A stretch of 64,000 nt of DNA from Sipunculus nudus (Eukaryota > Annelida > Sipuncula > Golfingiida > Sipunculidae). Shown piece after piece: positions 49,231 to 59,529 of the stretch. A program made the position numbers and the translations under genes. The stretch covers positions 7,604,741 to 7,668,740 of the forward strand of contig CM049318.1 of the NCBI GenBank assembly GCA_026874595.1, read 5' to 3'. A model generated the notes under the pieces. It had not been told where the DNA came from and searched no databases. It worked only from the letters and a program-made list of their open reading frames with translations. The number at the start of each line of letters is the position of its first letter. Position 1 is the stretch's first letter.

Positions 49231-49620
49231 GTGTCTCAGCCGTCTTCTTTGATTCGGGAAGAGGGTTGGGTTGATGCTGTGCTGGTGGATTTTTCCTGCC
49301 TTAGACGGTCTGCTGTCCAGCTCAGGACCTCGTGGTGGTCTCGTCTCTTTTGTGCATTGTCATCGTCTGGTAGGATCCCGATGACCTCTGGGAGGCAGAC
49401 TAACGTGACTTTTTTTTTTCTTCTTATGTTTGGGTGGTCCATGGTGTTGGGAGAGTGTAAAACAAACGCGTCTGTTTACCAGCAGAGCGGGAAGCGTAAT
49501 GTGTCATGTGCAGTCACTGTGAGGTGGGGAGGCGACGTGAGTGGGTATGCAGGTCACCGTCCGCTAGAGGGGATTTCCATTGACGTCACTCATGTGGAAT
49601 GCGGACGGTCCCCACTATAA
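49231..49620 (+). CDS. Hypothetical open frame inside the TIR element
   Basis: A 130-codon frame, counted from a GTG, lies between the inverted repeats. It has a hydrophobic stretch (FFFLLMFGWSMVLG) and no recognised domain. An overlapping frame runs on the opposite strand at 49236-49442. It may be chance, since the element's GC is higher than its surroundings. Confidence 0.15.
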   Translation: MSQPSSLIREEGWVDAVLVDFSCLRRSAVQLRTSWWSRLFCALSSSGRIPMTSGRQTNVTFFFLLMFGWSMVLGECKTNASVYQQSGKRNVSCAVTVRWGGDVSGYAGHRPLEGISIDVTHVECGRSPL

Positions 49621-49846
49621 CTGGGCCCTTTCGTTTTTAAGGGGGTCAGATACAAGCGCATTGCACCAGGTCACATCCCTTTCACACTCACATACATACA
49701 TACCGCTTACATCTGATTCTGAGATAATAATATTAATAATATTATATATATATATTTAATAATATACAAGATGGTTCGCTTTACTGCCTTTTATTGATGA
49801 ATACAAATCTCCATGGATGGTACGTGTGTGGTATTTACGGGTGCGT

Positions 49847-50236
49847 GTCCGTTCAGGGGAGAAGGCGCTCCGATGACGTCAGGAAAGAAAAACAAACGGA
49901 ACAAACAGACCAAACGAACCATGGTTATAGGAGACGGTTGATCTTGATATGGGGGTTTGATGGGGCGTCGGTTGGTCCGTTCTGAGGGGACCGGTCAATG
50001 AAAAGGCGTTTTAATGAAGGATGTAAGAAAAAAGAGCGGAATGGTCCGTTCAGGGGAGAAGGAGGTCCGATGACGTCAGGAAAGTAAAACAAACGGACCA
50101 AACAGACCAAACGGACCATGGTTATGGGAGACCATTGATCTTGAAACCGGGCTCTGATGGGGCGTCGGTTGGTCCGTTCTGAGGGGACCGGTCAAGGAAA
50201 AGGCGTTTTAATGAAGGATGTAAGAAAAAAGAGCGG
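49847..50236. repeat. 197-bp direct duplication inside the TIR element
   Basis: GTCCGTTCAGGGGAGAAGG starts at 49847 and again at 50044. The two copies run in parallel through CCGATGACGTCAGGAAAG, ACCATGGTTAT, GATGGGGCGTCGGTTGGTCC and AAAAGAGCGGA with few differences. Parts (GGGGACCGGTCAATG, CCGATGACGTCA) resemble the terminal inverted repeats, so this unit probably derives from the ends. Confidence 0.88.
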
Positions 50237-50592
50237 AGTGGGTTTATTGGCTCATAATACTCTGGCTACGAAACTCTTGGGTCGTATCTTAAAAAGAGGG
50301 ACGGGTGTCATGGCGGAGACAGTTATTGTGGTTTTGGACGTATCTCAAAAGTATTATAATTATTAATATTCTAATTACCATGAACATTTTCCATTCCTGC
50401 TGCACACTCACAACACGATCCACAACTCTTCATCATAATAAAAAAATATGACAACAGATAAATATATTACAGACATACTTTAATTTGTTTCCACCCTTCG
50501 TTCGATGAAAAATAAATATATTTATTAAAAGTTGTGCTTTTTTAGCAACAAACCGCGTAAATATATTACATCAATAGATTTTCCACACCGGG

Positions 50593-50907
50593 CATACTCG
50601 CATTCACCACGTGCACTCAGACACGCATTCCTGTCCATCACATCCTCCCAACCTGCCTCTCACATCACCTGACCACATCCTCGCCTTCTCATTGGCCGGT
50701 CCCCTGAAAGGGACCAGCCAACAACCAATCCGAGAGCGGTATCAAATCTTCGGTCTCCCATAAGCTTATCTACAGGGGACCAAAACACGAAGGGGATTTC
50801 CCATTTTTTTATGACGTCATCGGACCGCCCCCTCCTACATTACAAATGGGGGACCGGGACCGAGACCAAAACGGACGGTACTTAAAAAAACAACAAACAT
50901 CACTACT
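50593..50907 (-). repeat. Right terminal inverted repeat
   Basis: It is the mirror of 48856-49169, starting at CATACTCGCATTC and ending CAACAAACATCACTACT. The only differences seen are substitutions and one or two single-base length changes. Confidence 0.9.
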
Positions 50908-51123
50908 CATATTTCATATAATGGACTTTTTACCATATATTTATAATGTTTTTTTTTACAATACACAATACAACCATCTGAGAGGCATTGCCTTTAATAA
51001 TACACATGATGTATGTACCTATGCTTGGTTTGAAATGTATTTTCACCGGTATTTGTTTTACTTACAATCGGAATATTTTACTTTTAGTTTGTACAATTTG
51101 TACATTAATTTGTGTTATTATAC

Positions 51124-51263
51124 CATGGGGTAATTGTCTGGGGGTAGTTGTCTGGGGGATTGTTGTCCCGGGGGTAAATGTCCTTGGGGTCATTGTCCAG
51201 GGGGTAATTGTATGGGGATAATTGTCCAGAGGGTAATTGTCCGGGGGGTAGTTGTCTTAGAGC
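51124..51263. repeat. ~14-bp G-rich minisatellite, about ten copies
   Basis: Variants of GGGGGTAATTGTCC repeat about ten times, for example GGGGTAGTTGTCTG, GGGGTAATTGTATG and GGGGTAGTTGTC. The plus strand therefore has regularly spaced G-runs. Confidence 0.85.
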
Positions 51264-51281
51264 CAACTCTCTTACACGTTT

Positions 51282-51634
51282 ATGGGGAATATTACAATTT
51301 TTGGAGAAATTCATTTGGGTCATAGCACCGCGTCCCCCACACCCCAACCCCCTAAAAAACGTGCTCGTGTGTTTATGAGGCATGACACGCCCATTAGAGG
51401 ATGCAGAACACTCAGTGCGGGTTGGGGATCGACCATGAAAAATCTCACGGCTCCACGGCTGATACCCTAACCCACCAACTGTACTCTGCGGAGTCCGTAG
51501 TTGAGGTACAGAAAATCCTCATATATTTTTTTAGAAAGTTGCCTCAAGATGTCTTTACATTGCATATTTTAAAATTTTCTCAATATGGAAAGGGGACATC
51601 TCCCCTCCCCATACCCTCTCCCGTGTATCTGTAA
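51282..51634 (+). CDS. Two overlapping hypothetical frames, possible broken gene
   Basis: Frames at 51282-51470 and 51401-51634 overlap in different phases. The first carries PTPQPPKKRARV, which looks like a basic nuclear localisation sequence. The second has EVQKILIYFFRKLPQDVF. They could be one frame broken by a shift, but no family was recognised and chance cannot be excluded. Confidence 0.2.
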
Positions 51635-54600
51635 CTTTACAAAAATACACTGGCTCCAGATTTGATTCTTATAGGTGAAATAAAACAAATACTTATGTTT
51701 TTCGTTTTTTTTTTTGTTTACACCATATTGGTGTATAGGGTATGTTTAATAGTATTTGAGGAGAAGTTAATATATGTTATAAACTGATATTGAGAGAGAA
51801 GCGGATATATGGTATTGAATGGATTTGTGGGAGAATTTGGTGTATGGTATTGAATGGTATTGTAGGAGGAGATGAAGCCTGTTTTCAACCAATCAAATCA
51901 ATATAAATTTCAATTAAATGTTGCTTATAAAATGGGGGGGGGGATTACTGATGAATAGCCTTTCGACTTTGAACACGTCCCTTGGCACCTCTATATATGA
52001 GATCAATTCAGCTCTAGTGATATATGATATATATGTTATATATATATATATATGATATATTTGCAATCCACGGAATATCATCCAATATGTCTATTATATT
52101 AAAATAAATCTTTTGTTGATGATCTTAAGGTTTTATATTAAACTTTGACCTTCTCAAGTTTCCTTCTTCGTAAATCATTAAATTTTGAAAATTCATGGGA
52201 AACTAAGCAAATCATTCTTCGCTAAAAAAATTAGGGCCATTTACTTTGAGAAAAAATAGAAAATGGCTTTGACTTAGCTTTATCCGGATGGTTGGTAAGA
52301 AACATCCCCGTACAGAATACAGATGGTATCATCAACTGAAATACTATTGTGAGAAGATGTCCAAAAACTTATCATCTTGTCTTACGTGATTTACAGTGCG
52401 AATCCATATTATGTTCTTATTTCTCCCCTCCTGCTTGAATTTTAATACAAAATGTGATGTCTAAGAGTGACAAGCTCAGAAGGAGGCGGTGCTTATGATC
52501 AAAGAGCACGTCCACTAGCAGTTAAATCCCCTGGCTGTCCGGGGTTGTACCAACAGACTTCAAATAAAAAGGGCCCGGCTCATCAAGAAAATCAGTGATC
52601 AGCTTAAAGGTTTTGCTACTGAAGGTCATAATCTAAGATGTCAGGTCTAAGATCAATTTGCTGACCAAACAGTGATTGAAGAATGTGCTTGTTCTAACAG
52701 GACAAAAATGTCGACATTATCCCTGTTTATATTGTGCTGGTATTTACAGCAGTTCCCCTGATTTATATCCATTTAATATCCATGTTCTTGCAGGAAATAA
52801 CCAACCACGGTATGTAACCAGAAGTGTATTACTTCCTGATTTTTATGAGAAAGATGAAAATATCATTTTGCATAAAAAAATGTAATTAAAACAGGTGTCA
52901 CTACCCCACCTGCATAATACTCAGTATATATTCACATAAAAGTAGCATGATCAATTTGCCTTTTTAAATTGGTTTAAACAGTTACACTTTTTATTATAAA
53001 AAAAATGACAACAAATAAATGATTATATTTGTTATCACCTGAAATAAATTCCAATCCCCTACGTTTAATCAAACTTTATTTAAACATAAATTGATACCAA
53101 TATGTCTGTCAAATCTGAGGTATTACCAAAGCCATAAAAAAGGCTTGGGTTTTATACAGGCAAACACGAAACTGACATTTGTACTTTGAGCAAAAAGTAA
53201 AAAAAAAATGCTTATAGAATAAAATGAAGCAGAAGTCCTCCCACACAACCTGCAGCTTGTCCAATGTCTACTGAATGAATGTGGTGTCTCCATATTAACG
53301 TTATTTAGTATCTGTGTTGGTACTCATCCTTTTTTCTTTTCCCTTCAACCATTCCATAATAAAATTAATACTATATAAATAATAATTCCTATTTCAGTCG
53401 AGACACTGATAAAAAAGGATGATTATGATTATAAATTTATAGCAATTTTTATTTTACTCAGAAATAGCTGGTATATGCAGTCTATGTTTTACTTCTATCT
53501 TTTAAATCAAGTATGAGATATTAAGGTCACATGACTTTCAATGCTGATGATGAATTTAACTGAATCAAATGGCTCAAAACAGTCATTCATATCACATAAA
53601 AGTTAATAAAAATAACGTTATAATTATATACAATTTATACACAAATAATGTAATGTTACACCAGTCATTGTGCCATTGCAGTTTCTTTATACGTGCTTAC
53701 CTCATAAATGAATACTGGAATATCTAGGACAAACTGCCAAGCATTTGCATGTGGCATCCAAACTGGATAAACTCAACGTCATCGTATTTTATTTACTTAT
53801 AAACAAAACTGGCAGACTTCAAAATGTATCAGCTGCTTGTATGTGTCCATATACCATTGTAGATTTCCACGAATAGAGTATATTAAACATCACAACATGT
53901 ATTTAAATTGCAAAATTACATATACTACGCTATAAATGATGACACATTTAAATCAGGTTAATGTGTTCAGGTATAACGAGGTCCTGAATTAACGGAATCG
54001 GTGACGCTGTAATGTGTGAATATGGCCACTGTTTCTTCAGTGTAACATCAGTTTCGTCGTCAATACATTTGATGAATAGTGAATACCCTACAGCAGACTG
54101 TATAAACCGCAAAAAAGCCTCCTAATCAATATTATATATAAATTATATCAAATAATGGCCCCTGTGCTATTCACATGCTTTACATTTCCTTGGCATGAAT
54201 CGAATAATTTTTCATTAAGTTAAAGATTTCCCCCAATAATTGCAAGAAATATATATGTACTATTTGCCATGTATTGATAAACAATTCTTACCAATAAATA
54301 ACGTTTCTATTGAGCTCAAGGTTGTATCCTGAGGCCAGTTTAGCTTGTCCATATAGCCCTTTCATCACATTGTTCCTTAAAAGGGTTGATATTTTTATCC
54401 TCGCATTATGAATTACAGACCAAGAAAAAAATATCTGCAATTACTTTTATGCATGTAATTAATGGGTCGGCAAAAATTATGAACTCGTTCAAAATGGGGA
54501 TTCGCTCAAAATAATTCTGTGATAGCCCTGAATTCACACATCTTCGAATTGATCATATCCACCTAATTTTATTTACGTCAACGATTATTATATGACCTGG

Positions 54601-54772
54601 TGTTGAATGCTTAAACTGTTTCCTATAAGTTAATGAAGAATTCAAATATGTGTTTTTACTAATCATTAATTAAGTATATAATGTTTAAACCTAGTGTATA
54701 TTTCTTGTATGTTGTCGTGCAACCCAAACGATTATCTATGTGGAATTAATTTGGAATTGAGAGCCATAATAA

Positions 54773-54995
54773 TCACACATACACTATTTTCCTTTCCCAG
54801 AAATCCTGTAGATTTTCATAAAGATAGCGAAGATTATCATAATAAGTGGTAACATCAAGAACTACAAGAAAAGAGACGAAGAGCACAATCACGACCACTC
54901 CCAAGGATCCAATGTAAACAGCTCCAGGGCCTCTTCTACGTCATCCTCGCTCAGGGCCAGTGATTGGTTGTCTAGAAGTCCACGCCCATCAAAGT
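54773..54995 (-). pseudogene. Terminal exon of kringle membrane protein: membrane segment in a shifted frame
   Basis: The acceptor GTTATCAATACAG precedes 54995. In phase 1, which matches the upstream exon, it reads DFDGRGLLDNQSLALSEDDV and on to a TGA at 54889-54891. The other frame, open from 54940 to the stop at 54773-54775, gives a classic membrane segment (AVYIGSLGVVVIVLFVSFLV) and a short tail (YYDNLRYLYENLQDFWERK). The simplest reading is an acidic juxtamembrane part followed by a TM helix, with a one-base loss near 54925-54935. Alternatively the protein really ends in the acidic frame, or the base is an assembly error. Confidence 0.6.
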
Positions 54996-55591
54996 CTGTA
55001 TTGATAACAACACATTGAAAGATAGGATGAACGCTAACCATATTTAGGTTACTGGTCCAGTGTATAGAAAGATGGTTTTGGAAACAAGTTACGCTATAAT
55101 GCGCAAGATGTATTTGTTAAATGCTTTGAATTAAATGGTAAATATAAAGTAATATTATACCATTACACACTGCATTATAATGTAAGTATGGTTGTCTGCC
55201 AAACCTAGAGCAAAACTGCGCCCCCATCTACGCTGCTATCGCGCGATATCACAGACGTAACGTTATGACAATGGTATTCCGTATTACCTTCCATCCACTC
55301 TCGACTGCTCTACTTTATCCTAATTCAAGGTCAGTGATTCATTGCCTAAAAAGACGTAAATATTCAAACATCTGATAAGGGTAAATTTCGTATTAATCGA
55401 ATCACGAGAATTCTTTATTTCAGTAAATTAAGTACTTTTTCACTCCTGCTTAATTTTTCTCAAAAATATCAACTTTTTTTATCTGAAGCTTTAACCGGTA
55501 ATACATTAACAGCAGCTACGTTCAGCAAGATTATTGCTGTTGTGTTTCTCCCCTAAGATTGCTTTTTGTTTGGATGCCTTCCAGAACTTAC

Positions 55592-55693
55592 CTTCGTCGA
55601 CTGGAGACAACATATCAAACATTGACATATCAGGCTTGGTGTCATGAAAAAGATCGTTATACCGCTCTCATCGATTATTGATACTACCATTCC
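55592..55693 (-). pseudogene. 3' half of linker exon, cut off by transposon R2b
   Basis: The exon ends at a strong donor (GAAG|GTAAGT) and reads ERYNDLFHDTKPDMSMFDML then SPVDE, ending in phase 1, which joins the terminal exon in frame. Upstream it runs directly into the 8-bp target duplication of R2b at 55694-55701. Removing the transposon on paper places it directly after the frame at 58823-59045 with no shift, but there is a TGA at 55668-55670. A downstream acceptor could avoid that stop only if the phase also changed. Confidence 0.6.
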
Positions 55694-55701
55694 GTTTATC
55701 T

Positions 55702-57254
55702 TGTTTTTAGCTCAGCTGACTATAAGTCATCTGAGCTATAGTCGTGGTCCTTTGTCCGTCGTCCGTCCGGCCGTCCGTCCGTTAACAGGGCACGTTTTAA
55801 AACCATTCGACCTACGAATCCAAAATTCTGCATACCAATAGATGTCCCCAAAATCTCCTACCATACCAAAAATTGGGTCATTAGGATTTCGTTCCTTCGA
55901 GATATTAAGGAAAAACCTCCGTTTTCCATAAAAAAGCCATTGTAACACTTCAAAGCTGCCTAATATCAAAACCACTGATCTGTTTTTGATCATATTTAGT
56001 ATTCTTATTTTTCCATACATTTTCTGTGCACATACCAAAAATTAGGTTAGTATTGGGTATTATTTTGAAGTTATGGGCCCAAATATAATGCAGTTTCTTA
56101 AAAATCAGGAAATATATTTGCTCACTTAACATGAGAATTGCTGAGGTCAGTGACTTTTTTCCAGGAATATAACTTTATTTAATCAAGATTCAACTGTTTA
56201 CCCAAAATTAGATCTGAATTTTGCAAATTTTTCAAGTTATTAGCATAAATAAAAAATCAGTACCTTAAATTTTGTCCAACTTTGGCAATGGCACGTTTTT
56301 TCCCTGTAAGTACTGTTGATTTAATTTTCACAGCATATATACATAAGGATTTAATCTTTTAAAATCTGAAATTTCAAAGGAATTGTTTGAAAAGAGTAGC
56401 TTTTATTCAAGTTTTCATACACCATGTCAAGTGTTGTTTACATCTGGCCCACCTAGTAATACAGTCTTCACTTGCATTATGTAACCCACCCCAGGCAGCT
56501 TGCCTTGGCTTAGCTTGGCCACTACTAGCAGGCTTCCCCTCTGCCCTGCACTCCCACCCCCCAGCTGGTGCATAAACTAGATGAATGTTATAATTTTCTG
56601 TATTTTATTTTATTTTTGGCTATGCTACATTTTAGATTTTGTATTGTACCACCAGGGTTACAATGATTAAAGTGCACATTTAATTGTGTCCACAAAGTGA
56701 TGTATTGCTATGAAAGTTTGGATGTTCATCAGAGTGCTCATTAAAGATTTTAATGTGTTTGACCTATAACTCATGATTGTATCAGTTGTTACATGATACT
56801 GGCTAAATAATCAAAATATATATTGCTGATCCTTTATTTCAGTTCATAAAATTAAGCATTCCCAGTTTGCTCCTGGTATAATATATTGGGTGTTTTGATC
56901 CTTGGATTAATTTTAACACATGTATTAGTTTCATAGTTGAGAATACTTTTCTTTTTTTCCTGATACCATTTAAAAAATTAAAAATATTTAAATTTTTCCT
57001 GTTAGTGCTGTGGATTTAATTTTCACAGCATGTACACATTAGCATTTCATCTGTTAAAATCTGAAATTTGAAACTAATTGATCAAAAACTGTAGATTTTA
57101 TTCAAGTTTCCAGGTACCAAGTCTTCATTGTTTACATCAGGTCAGTATAAATTCAGTGTACTGGGCAGTTACATAACACCTTCAGGTCTGACCTACTGCC
57201 ACTGTGAGTGTCTGGGTCAGGCTGGGTCAGGCAGATATTACCAGAGAGCCTCTT

Positions 57255-57287
<33 letters not shown>

Positions 57288-57297
57288 GGTAGTCCAG

Positions 57298-57359
<62 letters not shown>

Positions 57360-57379
57360 CTTTTTTTCTCTCTCTCTTT

Positions 57380-57444
<65 letters not shown>

Positions 57445-58814
57445 CCTTATTGCCTTCCTTCCTCCCTCTATCCCATTCTGTTGACAGGTACTATAAACTA
57501 GATACATTAGCTATAAATGTTGATGCAATTTAGAAATGTGAATCAACTGAAATATTCACAATCACATTTATGTTATACTGTAAATTTATAGTAACATTCG
57601 TAAACCTGGATAAAAATTATGTAATAAAAAAAAAGGAATAAATGCAAATATTGTTAATTTTTTATTGGCTCAGTAGAATGGGGAAAAAATGATTTGCTTT
57701 GTTTCTCCATCTTTCTGTCTGTTTTAAATATTTAATGTTCATGAATAAACTTTTTTTTATAAGCACTGTTGAATTAAATTTCATATCCTGTATGTATATG
57801 CAAGGGAGTTGTAACTCTCACCATCCACTTCTTCATCCCACTGAGGCTTTGCTCCTTGGCACTGTGAACAATAGTTCTATGGCTATAGCATAAAATTTAA
57901 TAATTAAAGAAAATATCTGCAGAGAGACAGAGGCGTTGTAACTCTGATCATAAGACAACCCCTCCCCCCCCCCCCCCCCCATCAAGTCATTGCACCTGTG
58001 GAGTGGGGACGTTATGGCAACTGTATAGATATCATAAAATTGATAAAAAAGGTTTACCAATAAATTGGATTTCATCAGACAAATGTGTAAACTGTTGAAC
58101 TGTCAACAGCTTATCAAAAATGTAAGTAATGGAAAGGCATGGTCATATCTCAAATATTATTTGCAACATTTTCTTCAATCATATAAACGAACCATGGCCC
58201 AAATTACCTCTTCCTCTCAAACTTTATCTACATTTCATCATATTTTTAATATTTTAACCTTCTAGGTGGTTCAGTAATGTTGACCATTTGTCCATAGGTA
58301 CCTATGTACATGCCAGAAATTATGTCAATATTGTGTAATATGTAGACGTGAGGGTCATCAAAATAATGTACCTTGTCAAGACAAATCTTGTCAAGATATC
58401 ATGTCATACAGTCACAAATTCATAAATCCCCTCATCAGCATAGTTAATCATAACCTTGTATCTGTCAAATTGAAAGCTTGCAGTTTTCCATACACTATAG
58501 ATCCTTCAACCAATAGCCTTATCATCATTATACCACTGCTTAGTATACTGTCATTGCATTCATATTTGCTCAAATAAATTTTTTTCGACCCCTCCCAAAT
58601 AAATAAAAAATAAACCACCATATTTTACTCCATATTAATCCATCAGTCAGATTATTTCATATATCATTTACTCACATATTACGTTATATTCCTTTATAAA
58701 AGCCCAACATGACCATGATATTCATAAGATTTTTCTACTCAATATAGTATAACAATGGTGATACATTTATAGTCCAATCATGATCAGCTGAGCGCCGTGA
58801 CCCATGGGTCCCTT
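55702..58814 (+). mobile_element. R2b: 3113-bp repeat element inserted in the kringle gene, with 8-bp target duplication
   Basis: GTTTATCT occurs directly outside both ends (55694-55701 and 58815-58822). The left end has the hairpin AGCTCAGCTGACT (55709-55721), loop ATA, AGTCATCTGAGCT (55725-55737), then a (GTCC)n tract. The right end has GATCAGCTGAGC and GTGACCCATGGGTCCCTT. The inner body matches R2a at several places, and one block (GATTTAATTTTCACAGCATG) occurs twice, near 56320 and 57015. A (TC)n tract lies at 57249-57440 and a poly-C run near 57961-57980. No coding capacity is evident, so movement would depend on proteins supplied elsewhere. Confidence 0.8.
57249..57440. repeat. (TC)n microsatellite
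   Basis: Long CT/TC runs with a few interruptions lie within R2b. Leucine- and serine-rich frames here are artefacts. Confidence 0.95.
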
Positions 58815-58822
58815 GTTTATCT

Positions 58823-59045
58823 GACCTGGTGAAGGAGGTGGAAGAAGACACCGACTCTGTTCCCAGAACTCTGACATCAGATGTATAATCAGTTTGAGGG
58901 GCTCCGCACCGCGGAACAAGTGATGTAAGCTTGAGACCTTCATCGGATGAAATGGGATGAACTTTGCTTAACAATGTAGCCTCCGCTGTATTTACAGCAT
59001 GTGAACAATTTTTACATTCATAGGCGCCATCTTTGATTTATTCAT
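58823..59045 (-). pseudogene. 5' half of linker exon of the kringle protein
   Basis: A good acceptor (TTTCTTCAATTTCAG) ends just before 59045. In phase 1 from the kringle exon the frame meets TAA at 59038-59040 almost at once, then stays open: DGAYECKNCSHAVNTAEAT, HPISSDEGLKLTSLVPRCGA, VLGTESVSSSTSFTRSD. A weaker AG 15 bases further in (ATCAAAG|AT) keeps the same phase and skips the stop. The frame ends at the R2b target duplication. A possible donor, CCAG|GTCAGA, sits right beside the insertion but does not join the downstream half in frame. No homologous domain was recognised. Confidence 0.55.
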
Positions 59046-59277
59046 CTGAAATTGAAGAAATTAGTTAACCGTATGCATTGAGGTACGCCAAAGTTAATGC
59101 TTTAATTTTTTTCTCAAATATTCACCTCGGGTGTAATTTGTTTATTATTGTTAATAGCGCTTTTTGTGTATTGATCATGTGCTTAGATCATGAAACTAAA
59201 AAAAATAATCACATAGAATGAAATGAATGGTTTTTTACAATGTTAGATATACACATTAATATTTCTTGTTTACATAC
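59046..59277. other. Intron between kringle and linker exons
   Basis: These 232 bases on the minus strand run from a GTATGT donor to a TTTCTTCAATTTCAG acceptor. The length and both ends fit a short intron. Confidence 0.7.
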
Positions 59278-59529
59278 GGCAAAGAGGAACATGACAATAC
59301 TGCCAACGCACATCAGGACTCATGGTATAGTACCAAGGCATTTCTGACAAATCCGGGTTCCTGCAGAAGTTGGCATCTTCCGCTGTTGGTGCCAAAGGAA
59401 ACCTCAGACTCCTAAACCAAACGTGCTGGTGTGGGGTCTCAGAGTCCCAACGTTGACAGGTGAGTCCACACACTGTTTTATTGATGGTTACTGGGTATTC
59501 CAAACCAGCTATGATACTCCTACATAAGT
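59278..59529 (-). CDS. Kringle-domain exon
   Basis: The 252-bp exon (84 codons) is phase 1 to phase 1, with acceptor TTTTCTCCTTTCCTTAG and donor GCC|GTATGT. The translation shows kringle landmarks in order: LCRSIIAGLEYPVTINKT, CGLTCQRWDSETPHQH, NFCRNPD, MPWYYT, RWQYC and VPLC. Kringles are extracellular disulfide-bonded modules for protein binding, found in proteases and in receptors such as ROR and Kremen. Two changes stand out: the conserved Cys of PWCYT is Tyr, and an extra Cys precedes CQRW. Downstream exons suggest a single-pass membrane protein. Upstream exons were not found in the window. Confidence 0.9.

Larger units (their letters stand above)
48856..50907. mobile_element. 2052-bp DNA transposon with ~314-bp terminal inverted repeats
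   Basis: The two ends are near-perfect inverted repeats of about 314 bp, and CATATT flanks the element directly on both sides (48850-48855 and 50908-50913), a perfect 6-bp target duplication. The element begins AGTAGTGATG and ends CATCACTACT. Long inverted repeats, an AG start and 6-bp duplications are typical of Polinton/Maverick elements, but no integrase, polymerase or capsid frame is present, so it would be a non-autonomous derivative. The inside carries a 197-bp duplication and several TGACGTCA sites. The high similarity of the two ends suggests recent activity. Confidence 0.85.
50914..54772. other. Mostly unique sequence; minisatellite and small frames near its start
   Basis: Apart from the minisatellite at 51124-51263 and the frames after it, this is AT-rich sequence with a TA patch near 52020-52060. 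A 69-codon frame at 52676-52885 has no recognised domain. The 3' UTR of the minus-strand kringle gene probably lies in the last part. Confidence 0.55.

Noticed and set aside
49236-49442. A minus-strand frame opposite the hypothetical frame in the TIR element.
   Set aside because: It overlaps another frame on the opposite strand and neither has a recognised domain.
52676-52885. A 69-codon frame with several cysteines that looked like a zinc-binding module.
   Set aside because: Cysteine spacing does not fit a known zinc motif and no flanking splice sites or related frames were found.
57204-57533. Leucine/serine-rich frames over the CT repeat.
   Set aside because: They follow directly from the (TC)n microsatellite inside R2b.
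58735-58974. An 80-codon minus-strand frame running from the linker exon into the R2b end.
   Set aside because: Only the part upstream of 58823 fits the kringle gene; the rest is transposon end and ends in a stop without splice logic.
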